Source: Chrysochromulina tobinii (lineage: Eukaryota > Haptophyta > Prymnesiales > Chrysochromulinaceae). From it: DNA of 34,969 nucleotides. A model generated the notes under the pieces. That model was not told the origin of the DNA. It did no database searches and saw only the letters and a program-made list of their open reading frames with translations. Position numbers and translations under genes: made by a program. Shown here piece by piece: positions 19,501 through 28,146 of the stretch; position 1 is the first letter of the stretch, and the number at the start of each line of letters is the position of its first letter. The stretch lies in assembly GCA_001275005.1 (NCBI GenBank), contig JWZX01002103.1, forward strand, positions 1 through 34,969, written 5' to 3'.

Positions 19501-19884
19501 AGCGCCGGCCGCGGCGGGCGAGGGGGGCGAGGGGGGCGTGGTGGGCGTGGTGGGCGTGGCGGGCGCGGTCCGACTTCCGTGCATTCATTGCCCCCTGCCC
19601 CTGCGCCACCATCGACCCTAGCACCGGCTGAAGGTCTGATGCCAGCGGAGAGGCCTCTGACGCTCGCCGATGTGGGCAACATCACCGGCCGTGTGCACGA
19701 CGAGGCGCCCGAATCGACCATCGGTGGCCAGACGACGTGCATCGTGTGCATGATGGGGCCCAAGTCGCACCTTGCAGTGCCGTGCGGCCATCAGCTCGCG
19801 TGTGAGCGCTGCACGGCCAGCATGAAGATTTGCCCGTACTGTTGCACGCCCGTACAGTTTTGGCTAATGGCACGGCTAGTGTAA
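16540..19884 (+). CDS. Ankyrin-repeat / Ala-Glu coiled-coil / RING finger protein, frame interrupted twice
   Basis: Three overlapping frames together encode about 1,100 aa resembling one E3 ubiquitin ligase. Frame 1 (ATG 16540; alternatives 16564, 16591) holds about 12 ankyrin repeats of 33 aa, then a Lys/Ala-rich linker. Frame 2 (from about 18149) holds a charged helix, AEAER repeats and the start of a second ankyrin block. Frame 3 (from 19018) holds the rest of that block, a long AEAER array, a GRGGRGG tract and a C-terminal C3HC4 RING with spacing C-x2-C-x11-C-x-H-x3-C-x2-C-x6-C-x2-C, complete. The frame 1-2 switch fits a 34-nt GT-AG segment (18115-18148) or an indel. The frame 2-3 switch fits an 11-bp tandem duplication at 18998-19017. 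Ankyrin repeats would choose substrates and the RING would recruit an E2. It may be functional with hidden introns, or a recent pseudogene. Confidence 0.7.
16700..17680 (+). repeat. 99-bp tandem array coding ankyrin repeats
   Basis: About ten consecutive 99-bp units, each one 33-aa ankyrin repeat, share near-identical DNA around GGCGACTGCGTGCAG and GCCCACGCCGCCGTC. Synonymous positions are also conserved, which points to recent duplication or gene conversion. Variation concentrates at a few codons, such as Y/A/T before TP and H/D after KG. Confidence 0.9.
18665..18722 (+). repeat. 15-bp repeat coding AEAER, short array
   Basis: About four units of GCGGAGGCGGAGAGG, the last ones with GTT/GTG variants. 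The same unit recurs in a longer array at 19267-19473 on the other side of the second ankyrin block. Confidence 0.9.
18998..19017 (+). repeat. 11-bp direct duplication that breaks the ankyrin frame
   Basis: GTGGACATGTA (18998-19008) is followed directly by GTGGACATG (19009-19017). The junction creates a TAG stop at 19007-19009 in the incoming frame. Without 19007-19017 the reading frame passes from GGHVDM straight into VHSLLERHA, which is standard ankyrin-repeat sequence. Confidence 0.85.
19267..19473 (+). repeat. 15-bp repeat coding AEAER, long array
   Basis: About 13-14 units of GCGGAGGCGGAGAGG, with two indels of 6-9 bp that keep frame. The product is an alternating Ala/Glu/Arg helix likely to be a rigid single helix or coiled coil. 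A GRGGRGG-coding tract follows at about 19505-19568. Confidence 0.9.
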
Positions 19885-20263
19885 CATATTACAGGGAGCA
19901 GGGGTGAGGTGTCGCGACTTGGGCGCGTGTGGGGCGACCACATGGGATGTGGGCATGGTCCGGTCCATGATGGACGCTTGCACACTAGTACGGCCATATG
20001 CAGCCGTACTTCGATGTCCGTTAAGTCGTACTGCACTGTCCGGTCGCCGCGCGACCGTTTCACCGTGCTGTCCGCGCCGCCCGTACGCTGTGTTAACTGT
20101 TATGACTTATGTACCCTACCCAAGCATAGAGGTTTTTAGAGCCGAGCGGTTCCCGCCCACTTCCTACTCAATACGCGCGATAGCTCACACTTTCGCAGAC
20201 TCAAGACCGTTATGTCTGAGCAGACACCGTCCCCGCTTACCTTGAAGTTGGATCACACACTAA
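19885..20263. other. Convergent intergenic region, no gene seen
   Basis: This lies between the stops of the ankyrin-RING gene (+) and the coiled-coil gene (-). Short frames occur but none resembles a protein, and no RNA gene or repeat array was noticed. Confidence 0.5.
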
Positions 20264-21996
20264 TCACACACATGCCTGTGCGAGGAACACAGATGCCTCC
20301 ATGAACTTTCCGAGCGCCTGTCTCGTGAGTCGAGCCACGTCCACCGTCGTCAGCGACGTGTCTTCTTCTTCTCCCTCTTCCACCCCGCCAGCACGGTGAC
20401 CCCAAGGTCGAGGGGGCGAGTGCCTCGGCGCTTCCACGTCATTCGATGGGTCAAGGGAGGGAGAGGGCTTGCATTCGAGCGGAGGCAGACCGAGCCGCTG
20501 AGCCGCGAGTTCGAGGCGGAAGAGGGGCCGAGGAGGAGGGAGAGAGGAGTAGTTTCCTTTCGCCTCCGCCTCCGCTCCCTCATCAGCCATGAGTGCCGTC
20601 CATCGCTGCTGGAGCAGCCGCGGCAGCAAGGCGCGCCGCTCCGCGTCCGTGTGCGTCCACTGCATGGGCCTTGCTATCTGGTTCGCATCCGAGCGCAGCG
20701 TGGCCGCCGCCTCCTCGAGCCGCCGTCGCAACCATCGGTCCATGAGGGTCGTGCCGCGCTGAGCGACGAGCGCGGCGGCCTCGAGCTCTTGCATGCGCCG
20801 CTGGTACGCCTGGCGCTCGTCGAGGCACTTGGCCAACGAGAAATGGCTCTGTGCCCGTGTGGTCGTCGAGGCGCGCCCCGGAGATCTGCGAGCTGTGCGG
20901 CTTGTACAGCGCTCTGCTGCTCGCTCGCCGCCCTGCTTGCCAGATGCTGTTGGAGCTCATCACGCAGCCCCTCGTTGGCTCGCAGTGCACCCTCTAGGTC
21001 AGTGCTCAAGCGCTCGGTGAGCATCGTCTGTTCGATCAGAGCAGGCGCGAGGCGCGCCACGTCAGCCTGCGAGGCGTCCAGCTGCATAGACAGCGCCTCT
21101 TGAGCCGATCTGGCCGTCTCGAGCTCTGAGTCGAGCACTTGCCTCTGCACATTCACGGAGGAGCGGGCATGCTCGTATAGGCGCGCCTGCTCGAGCTGCT
21201 GCAGACGGCGCGCGCTCGCCTCCGCCTCAGCTTGCTCGAAGGCGCGCGTCACGCTCTGCTGCGCGTCCTTGGCATGCGAGAGACCGGCGAGCAACGATCT
21301 CCTCTCTGACTCGAAGGCCGCGATCGAGCGTGCGCTGGTCGCCAGCGCCGTCCGGTGGCTCTCAAGCTCGGAGGTCATCTTGAGGCTGTCGAGATGAGCG
21401 CTCGCCACGACGGCCTCGAGTTTCGTCTGGAGCCGTCGGCGTTCGTTGTTGGCAGCCTCGAGTTCGCGGCTCAGTGGCTTAGTCCGTGAGAGCTCGGCCT
21501 CAAGCGAGCGCACAGCGTTCTGGAGCTCGGCGCGCATGACTCGCATCTCCTGCTCCATCTGCTCGACGACCGCTTTGTGATCATCGATGAGCATCCACTT
21601 GAGCGAGATCGGCATGAACGAGCCGCGATCGAGCGACTCGACGCCAACGGCGACACGAGTCTCTTCTTGCGCCACCTCCTCAAGGGCCGTCTCGAATGCG
21701 CACTTCGCCTCTTCTCGGCGAGGCGCCTCTCGGCGAGGCGGCTCTCTCGCACGCGCTAACCCTAAACCAGGCACGTATTCCTCGCGAGGCGAGTATTCCC
21801 GCCGAGCAGCCTTGAGGCTGCTGCTCAAGGAGTGCTCGCGGCGTATCGGTGAGCGAGGACTTGAGGTCTTGTAGCGGCGCCATTGTGTGGCGCCATTGTG
21901 TGGCGCCAAGGCGTCGCGCCATCGTGGCATGGAGGACGATGCACTTTGCGTGCGCCACGCATGCTCGCCGGTCGACAGGTCCATCCTCGCGGCCAT
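20264..21996 (-). CDS. Long coiled-coil protein, one frame break
   Basis: A frame starting at the ATG at 21996 encodes a basic, Arg/Ser/Pro-rich head, then about 280 residues of heptad-rich coiled coil (Glu/Ala/Leu/Arg/Gln) to about 20880. At the CCCC run 20876-20879 the coiled-coil pattern leaves this frame and continues in another, ending at 20264; that second frame has no ATG of its own. One additional base there would join them into about 577 aa. The head contains REAPRREEA-type and NGAT-type small repeats. A centrosomal, flagellar-root or tethering role is possible, but no family was recognised. The break may be a sequencing indel, an unseen intron or a true mutation. Confidence 0.6.
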
Positions 21997-22164
21997 GGCC
22001 TCTTGCAAATCAAGACAAGAGAAAAAGAGAAAAAAGAACGTTATTTTTCCAGCATGCAATTGAGAAGCGTGATAGAAAGATGAAACGGACTCTGCGGACT
22101 GACGCCAAAGCGCCAAAATCCTCTCTGTGGCGGGCGAGAGCGCTACGCCCGCCTGCAACGGGAT

Positions 22165-25100
22165 TCAACTCCCTGTCCTTCCTCCCACACCTTGATGCCA
22201 AAAGCTTCCGTCGTTCATGCTCTCCACAATCGCCCAACCGAGGGTTTCGAACTGGTACATGTACTCGGGCGGCACAATGTAGAAGGGGACGTTCTCCGGG
22301 TCAACGTACCGCTTGGCATTGGAGCCCCATCCAAGGTTCAAATTGAACCTGCCGTGACGAGCTCCGGTCAGGGTGCCACGCTGCAGAATTGCATCGCTGG
22401 TCCAGTCTGGCTGATCCGTCCAGCAGAGGCTCATGTCTTCGCAGCGTCGCGAGCGTGGGCACGTGGCCTCGTCGTCTGGGTTGAGGCACGCGAGCCCGAG
22501 CTCGTTCCGAACCGTCCTCGGGTCGGGCACGCTTGTGCTGACGTCTAGCACCTCGGTGCTCGATCCGATGTACTTCATCTTGCTCCAGTCCCATAGGGGC
22601 CAGATCTTCTCGTCGTTGATGCACGCCTGGCCCGGCTGCATGATGTGCGCCTCGGTGTAGTAGTGCGAGCTCGTCGTGTACGTGGTGCGCGGACCGCAGT
22701 AGCGCAAGCCGCCGGCAAAGTGGTGCCCTACGATATCAAGGTTGGGTGGGACCACGCCGCGGATTCGCTTCTCGACAGAGCCTGGGCACGTGCCACGGAA
22801 GAGCGAGCACGGCTCCGATGCACTGATGCCGGCAACGGTCGGCCACACGCTACCCAGATCATCCTCGCTACACATGTTGCACACGTTCTGGTCGGTCTTG
22901 AACTCGTCGCGCTGGCATTGGCGAAGAGACGTCTCGCGCCTACACACTCGGACCATCGTCTCCACACCTGAAGTACCCGAAGCACTGCGGCCGAAGCACT
23001 TGGAACACAATGCCATCGCCCACCCGTCCTCATCGTGCCCCACGAGGTTCGGCCTGTAGCGGGGCATGTAACTATCCGCAGCCGCGCCGCTGGATACAGC
23101 ACCGGCAGTTGAGCCGCTGGTACTGCTAGAGCTCTGAGAGCAATTGAGTCCCAGCGTGGTGGTGGTGCCTTCAAGTGCGAAGGCCGCGCATCCACGCGCT
23201 CGCAGTGTGTCTGCTTCTCTCAGCAACCAGTTGCTGGCGCCGCGAGCCCGCACGCCCGCCGCGGTGCTGCTGGCGCACTCGGGAGCACGGCGGCCTGGGT
23301 CGCTACAACCTCCATTGCTGCTGCTCTCGCTGCCGCTGCCGCTGCCGCCGCTGCTGCTGCCGCCGCCGCTGCTGCTGCTGCTGCCAGTGGAAGCGACATT
23401 TGCACGACGAGGACGGGCGTGTGCCGCGGTGGCGTTGGTCATGTAGCCGGCCTCGAGGCATTCTAATGCCGTGAGCCTCTCGTCAACGCACCGACGAGGC
23501 AAGCCATCTGACGACGAGGCTCGTGAACAGAGGTAGAGTGTCCGGCGGATGTCGATGCACTCCTGGAGCGGCAGCGCCACCGTCCCGTACTCCTCGATGC
23601 GAGGCTCTTCGCCCTTTGCCACGTACTCACACCTGCCGCCCGTGGTGATCACTCGCGAGCAGTCCCCACCGGTAAACCAGTGGTGGCAAACGCATGTCCC
23701 GTTCTGATCGTACTCATTTACGTTGCCGCCGGTGGTGTTGAGGCAGCGGCCGAACGTGAGGTTGCACCCGCTAGTGGCGTTACACCGGCTATCTGTGTAG
23801 AGAGCGGCGAGGCGCTGCTGTATGAGAGCGAAGGCTTGAGGCGTGCCAATCTCCAAAGGGTCCAGCAGTCGCCGTTGCCAGGCAGGTACCAAAGCTACTT
23901 TCTCATCCACTGTCAATGTCCAGTGTGGGCGGGTGAAAAGCACGGCCCGCTCTTCGAGGCTCAACATGAGGAACAAACCCTGCTGCTGCATTTGCCTCCG
24001 CGTTGGCTGCGGCTGCCGCTCCTGGTCCTGCTCATGCCAAGCATGGTCGTGCCAAGCGTGCCCGACCCACGAGGCTCGTCCTCTCGGCTGCTGCATCTCG
24101 TCTTCCTCCCGAACACCCTGGGAATGGTCAGCGTCATGTGCACCTCGCCGTCTTCGACGGAAGACGTAGCCAGGGCTGCCGCCGGACACATCGACAAGGG
24201 CTCGTTTTCGTACGGCCGCGGCGAGCTCCGCACTCGGAGCCGAGAGGCCTACATACTCCGTCTCGTACCCCGTCGGGTCGTCCGTCGCGTGGAGAGATCT
24301 TTCCAGAGGCGAGCCCCCGTCGCCCGTCACATCGCTCTCAGCCAAACGGCGGCGCTGCGCTGCCGCTGGTGCGGCGGAGGCAGCTGGCCCATAAGCTGGC
24401 CCACCCTCCGCCGCTCCGCCAATGCTGCTGCTGCTGCTCCCTACGCTGGTCGGCCTTGTCCTCGGATTTGCCATCGGCCTGCGCTCAGGCCGGCGGTAGG
24501 CCGCGAAATCATCCGGCGGGATGGTCGGTGGCGGCGGCGGCCTACCATACTTGCCCGAGACGTAATTGTAGCACTGTAGGACAGCGTCCAGTTGCGGTCG
24601 ATTGGGGGTCTCTATGCCTGTGATCCGCTCTCGGGGACCAGGCGGCACGAAGGCCTCGCACACCTTCGGGCCAAGTGTGCGGTTGGCGTACGCGCTGCAG
24701 TGCTGCGACGAGACGGGGTATACCTGCCCTGACGGGTAGTCTCGCTGCAGTGCCGGGCGCGGCACGGCACGCTGTTGTGGCCACGGGTACCATGCCAGGG
24801 CGAGTGCGGGCGACGGGCGGTAGTACCGGATGAGGTCGTATGAGCGCGCTTGCATCCCCGCGGTCACTAGCAGAGGCGCGGCCCTGATCACTATGAGTGT
24901 GTCGATGGGTAAATTCGTGATCGGGTCACGCGTGAGGCAAGTTTGATCGCCCGCGCACCAGGTGCAAACGTCGTAGAGCAAGCAGGACATGCACTCGGTG
25001 ATCTCGCTGCAATTGAGCGGCCGGATCAGCACGGTCCCACGCGCGGGCGCTATCACTTCCCCTTCGGCGCGCGGCATGCCGTCCCGTCGGCGAAAGGTGG

Positions 25101-25797
25101 TATCCCAAGCCATCAGATTCTCGTACTCGATCAGACCCTCCGGCGGTCCGTACTGGTCGGCGGCGGGGGTCGTACCCTCGGCAGAGCCGCCGAAGAGCAC
25201 CGAGAAGTTGGTCAGTGCGCGGCCGCCGTTGAGGTTCACGAGGCCGCTGTACAAGTGGAACGGCGCCTCCGCCGAGCTCGACGTTGAGGCTGACGATCCA
25301 CGGTTGATGTTCGTGCCGTTGAGGATGACGTCCTCGTACGTGCTCAGGACCCACGTCACGAGTGTGCCTGCCTGCACGCCGATGTGCGCAGGCTCGAAGC
25401 CTCCAGTCGACGTTACGGTCACCTTCGCCGTCAAGCCCGTGAAATATCGACGAGAAATGGAAGCGGCTCCGCCGTCCTCGCCGGCTTCTGCCATCTCGTA
25501 CACGGAAGGCTGGACGTACTCGGCCGGCCGCGCGACGGCATCTCCCACATAGTCGTGTACATAGCCTACTGGTGGTCTCCAGTATGAGCGAGGTTTGTCA
25601 GGTATCAGAGTGCCAGAAGGGGTTGAGATGATAGGCCTCAAGACCGTTCTAATGGGAAAGATTTGGGCCGTGTCCATGGTGCCCACGATGCAGCCCACGT
25701 CGTTGCTTGGGCATTCTGCGCGATCCTCCGGGTAGTGGTAAAGAAGCTGCGCGTTCGAGATGATCAGGAACATCAAGGTCCACAGAGTGCCCTTCAT
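22165..25797 (-). CDS. Secreted cysteine-rich protein with cupredoxin-like, PSI-like and EGF-like regions
   Basis: The 1,210-aa product starts at the ATG at 25797, giving a signal peptide (MKGTLWTLMFLIISNA); the longer frame to 25884 hides it. About residues 120-160 resemble the first half of a cupredoxin fold (GGFEPAHIGVQAGTLVTWVL), but the usual copper His after the Trp strand is missing. Residues about 262-290 are a tight six-Cys cluster like a PSI domain. Near 690-730 there is an EGF-like segment with CNLTFGRCLN and CVCHHWFTGGDC. Ser/Gly-rich linkers and many further Cys and N-glycosylation sequons follow (NCS, NGT, NAT). No C-terminal membrane span is visible. It is probably extracellular, at the cell surface or in a scale or matrix. 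The function is unknown. Confidence 0.75.
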   Translation of the reverse strand: MKGTLWTLMFLIISNAQLLYHYPEDRAECPSNDVGCIVGTMDTAQIFPIRTVLRPIISTPSGTLIPDKPRSYWRPPVGYVHDYVGDAVARPAEYVQPSVYEMAEAGEDGGAASISRRYFTGLTAKVTVTSTGGFEPAHIGVQAGTLVTWVLSTYEDVILNGTNINRGSSASTSSSAEAPFHLYSGLVNLNGGRALTNFSVLFGGSAEGTTPAADQYGPPEGLIEYENLMAWDTTFRRRDGMPRAEGEVIAPARGTVLIRPLNCSEITECMSCLLYDVCTWCAGDQTCLTRDPITNLPIDTLIVIRAAPLLVTAGMQARSYDLIRYYRPSPALALAWYPWPQQRAVPRPALQRDYPSGQVYPVSSQHCSAYANRTLGPKVCEAFVPPGPRERITGIETPNRPQLDAVLQCYNYVSGKYGRPPPPPTIPPDDFAAYRRPERRPMANPRTRPTSVGSSSSSIGGAAEGGPAYGPAASAAPAAAQRRRLAESDVTGDGGSPLERSLHATDDPTGYETEYVGLSAPSAELAAAVRKRALVDVSGGSPGYVFRRRRRGAHDADHSQGVREEDEMQQPRGRASWVGHAWHDHAWHEQDQERQPQPTRRQMQQQGLFLMLSLEERAVLFTRPHWTLTVDEKVALVPAWQRRLLDPLEIGTPQAFALIQQRLAALYTDSRCNATSGCNLTFGRCLNTTGGNVNEYDQNGTCVCHHWFTGGDCSRVITTGGRCEYVAKGEEPRIEEYGTVALPLQECIDIRRTLYLCSRASSSDGLPRRCVDERLTALECLEAGYMTNATAAHARPRRANVASTGSSSSSGGGSSSGGSGSGSESSSNGGCSDPGRRAPECASSTAAGVRARGASNWLLREADTLRARGCAAFALEGTTTTLGLNCSQSSSSTSGSTAGAVSSGAAADSYMPRYRPNLVGHDEDGWAMALCSKCFGRSASGTSGVETMVRVCRRETSLRQCQRDEFKTDQNVCNMCSEDDLGSVWPTVAGISASEPCSLFRGTCPGSVEKRIRGVVPPNLDIVGHHFAGGLRYCGPRTTYTTSSHYYTEAHIMQPGQACINDEKIWPLWDWSKMKYIGSSTEVLDVSTSVPDPRTVRNELGLACLNPDDEATCPRSRRCEDMSLCWTDQPDWTSDAILQRGTLTGARHGRFNLNLGWGSNAKRYVDPENVPFYIVPPEYMYQFETLGWAIVESMNDGSFWHQGVGGRTGS
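23316..23386. repeat. Trinucleotide-rich tract coding poly-Ser/Gly
   Basis: Runs of CTG and CCG (plus strand) encode a Ser/Gly linker in the secreted cysteine-rich protein on the minus strand. Confidence 0.75.
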
Positions 25798-25957
25798 CTG
25801 CACGTGCAGCCGCGCCCACAGCAGCGACGGCTTACGGTTGTCGAAGGTTCGTTTCACATTTACACTCACGCCATATGCATGCAATTGCGCAATGCTCGAA
25901 AAGGCCCCGAGAGATAGATCTCGAGGTAACCAGTGATCTCCGTTCTTTCTACAACAG

Positions 25958-27241
25958 TCATTTCAACAGGCGCATTCGGAAATACAGTGCGTACCTTATG
26001 TTCGAGCTCAAATTTGGCGCCCCTGCATGCAGAAGGTCCTTGTCAAACACGATGGCGGTGCCGGGCTCGGCAAGGATCGGCACCGCCCGCGCCTCGGAAC
26101 CAGCGCCCGTGGCCGCGGTGCTGCTGTGGAGGGCCCCCTTGGGCAGCTCGCCTTGCACGCGTGCGCGCCGCTCGTCGTGCTGTGAGCCAGGCTGCACCAT
26201 CAGAGCTCCCTCGCTGGCACAGCCAACGGCTGACAAGAAGACGCCTACGACAAAGTGGAAACTCTTCTTGTCATTGTACTTGGCTGCGTCCGTGTGCCAG
26301 TCGAGGCCATCGGAGAGGCGCAGTAAGCCCGGAAGTGCCGCCTCGCCGTCAGTGACGCCGGCCGAAAACGGAGACAGAGGGAAACGAAGAGCGACCTGGC
26401 AACCAAACATCGGGCACAGGCGGATCGGGGCTGCACTACCGCCATCGCCGGCATCTCCGGCATCTCCGGCATCGCCGGCATCGTCGCGATCTCCCCGCCC
26501 GAGATACGTCCGTTTGAGCGCCGTGACGAGCGCCTGACGCTCCGTGGTCCCGAGGAGCTCAAGCAGTACGGCGCTCTGAGCCAGGCAGCACGTGCACACG
26601 TGGCCGCCGCCGAGCTTGACGACGCCACCAGTGACCACGCCGTCGTCCAAAGCGCTGTCGTCGAGACCGCCGCTGTCATGAGCGGCCGCGGCGCGGACGT
26701 ATTGTGCGCCGAGGCCGTCGGGCTCGAGATCGGCGGCGAGATCGGCGGCTCCGAGATGGTGATTGAGGAAGCGGAGAGCGCGTGCGATCTTGTCCGGGGC
26801 CACAAGCTGGGGCATAATCAAATACCCGTCGACGTCGAAGTCGCAGGCGGCAGTCTGAATATTAGCCAAAGGCCTTTCGTCTTCACTATGCAGCCGCCAG
26901 TAGGCTGCTGACGCCTGCAGCGTCCACTTTCCGTCCTTGTCCAGCGCGAGCCAGCTGCCACACGCACGCGCACGAATACTGATCAGCTCATCGTCCTTCT
27001 CGATTAGCCAGATGGCAGCAGAATTTCCGCGCGTTTGAGCAAAGAAGATCTTGCCTTGCTTCTGCGCCGCCGCGTGCAGCCGATGGTATGGCTGCTCAGG
27101 CCGCGCAAGCATGACGCCCTTCTCGATGGGCTCTACGATCAAGGAACATGCGTGGCCGGTCTGCACGCTCGTGAGGTGAAGCGTGTCGCCGGCGACGAGG
27201 GTAAAAGAGCTCGCTGCTGCTGCTGCTGTAGAGCTCGCCAT
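25958..27241 (-). CDS. Phytanoyl-CoA dioxygenase-like 2OG-Fe(II) oxygenase with N-terminal beta-rich domain
   Basis: The 427-aa protein has a non-haem iron, 2-oxoglutarate-dependent oxygenase core of PhyH type. The core starts near FDVDGYLIMPQLV (about 134-146). The iron-binding HxD is in DWHTD (H316, D318), the distal His is in LLHAGAP (H405), and R416 in NIRYALYF is the likely 2-oxoglutarate anchor. About residues 10-120 form a separate beta-rich region with repeated W/L-containing strands (GSWLALDKDGKW, AYWRLHSED) resembling a beta-trefoil or fascin-like fold. Residues about 252-265 are a (GDA)n acidic loop coded by a 9-bp repeat. The substrate is unknown. All metal ligands are present, so it should be active. 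The ATG at 27241 is followed by an Ala/Ser-rich start. Confidence 0.85.
   Translation of the reverse strand: MASSTAAAAASSFTLVAGDTLHLTSVQTGHACSLIVEPIEKGVMLARPEQPYHRLHAAAQKQGKIFFAQTRGNSAAIWLIEKDDELISIRARACGSWLALDKDGKWTLQASAAYWRLHSEDERPLANIQTAACDFDVDGYLIMPQLVAPDKIARALRFLNHHLGAADLAADLEPDGLGAQYVRAAAAHDSGGLDDSALDDGVVTGGVVKLGGGHVCTCCLAQSAVLLELLGTTERQALVTALKRTYLGRGDRDDAGDAGDAGDAGDGGSAAPIRLCPMFGCQVALRFPLSPFSAGVTDGEAALPGLLRLSDGLDWHTDAAKYNDKKSFHFVVGVFLSAVGCASEGALMVQPGSQHDERRARVQGELPKGALHSSTAATGAGSEARAVPILAEPGTAIVFDKDLLHAGAPNLSSNIRYALYFRMRLLK
26441..26485. repeat. 9-bp repeat inside the dioxygenase gene
   Basis: Five units of GGCATCTCC/GGCATCGCC encode a (GDA)-type loop between the core strands of the dioxygenase. 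The period preserves frame. Confidence 0.8.
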
Positions 27242-27879
27242 CGCGCGCCCACGACGACGCTTTATGTTGCGCCCAGATCAGCAACGTTCCTGGATACAGG
27301 TTTTCTTCCATAATTCAATCTGTCAAATTTACAGACGGAAGCGCCACGGTCCAAGCTCCAAGGACGTCGTCGTCCACGGTCGTTTTAAAACGCGTTTTTC
27401 GTGTCGTCCCGCGCAAGAACTCTAAGGGCCCCCGTGAACATCGATGGGATGGTAAAGAACCTCGGGTGGCGGTGTTTACCGTGGGAGACGTCCCGACAGA
27501 CCACACCAGTCACACACGCGCGACTGCACACGGACACTGCACAAGGCATTGTTGGTTGCACACTTCACTACACACTACGCCTCTACGCGCATCGCATGTG
27601 TACCACACTGTCATGCGCGCGATGGCGCTTCATAGTCACCATCATCGGATCAACACCGAACCGTAGTCGAAGGATCTACTCGTCCGCCCAACGGCCGAGG
27701 TTGTTGGCTGTACTACTCGTATGGTATGCTCGTCATAGGTAAGGGCCGGCCCCGTCAACAGGACCAAGCACGCCGGGACGCCGCGCAGGTCAGTCGCGCC
27801 TCAATGCAAACATTCAAAGGCGGCGCCTACCCTGCTCTCCTTATCACATTCATTCCCTTCAACGGCGGCTGGACGCCGG
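27242..27879. other. Upstream region of the dioxygenase, no gene seen
   Basis: This is non-coding as far as can be judged. It contains AC-rich stretches near 27490-27600 and only short frames. It should include the promoter of the dioxygenase gene, which reads leftward from 27241. Confidence 0.45.
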
Positions 27880-28040
27880 GGCTGCCATCCTTGACAGAGA
27901 ATGGCTACCTCTGGCTGCCATCCTTTGCGGGATGGCGGCCTCTGGCTGCCATCCTTGACAGATGATAGCTACCTCTGGCTGCCATCCTTGACAGAGGATA
28001 GCTACCTCTGGCTGCCATCCTTTGCGGGATGGCGGCCTCT
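27880..28040. repeat. Higher-order minisatellite, units A-B-A-A-B
   Basis: Two related monomers alternate. The 33-bp A unit starts GGCTGCCATCCTTGACAGA; the 31-bp B unit starts GGCTGCCATCCTTTGCGGGA. The order is A 27880-27912, B 27913-27943, A 27944-27976, A 27977-28009, B 28010-28040. Degenerate GGCTGCCA copies continue to about 28080. Confidence 0.92.
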
Positions 28041-28107
28041 TTCGCGGCTGCCACCCCTCTGATCGCGGGGTGGCTGCCATCGATGGACCTCAGCATTGGA
28101 TCCATTG

Positions 28108-28146
28108 GACCTCAGCAATGTACCTCAGCAATGTACCTCAGCAATG
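28108..28146. repeat. 13-bp tandem repeat overlapping a stop codon
   Basis: Three units (28108-28120, 28121-28133, 28134-28146) read TACCTCAGCAATG or the GACCTCAGCAATG variant. The stop codon of the alpha/beta hydrolase (28138-28140, minus strand) is the TCA inside the last unit. Confidence 0.9.

Noticed and set aside
19212-19763. Minus-strand Ser/Ala-Leu repeat protein
   Set aside because: It is the antisense of the AEAER array and RGG tract; the plus-strand frame ends in a complete RING finger.
23680-24579. 299-codon plus-strand frame opposite the secreted protein
   Set aside because: The minus strand has a signal peptide, ordered Cys clusters and a 1,210-codon frame; the plus frame is Arg/Pro-rich and unpatterned.
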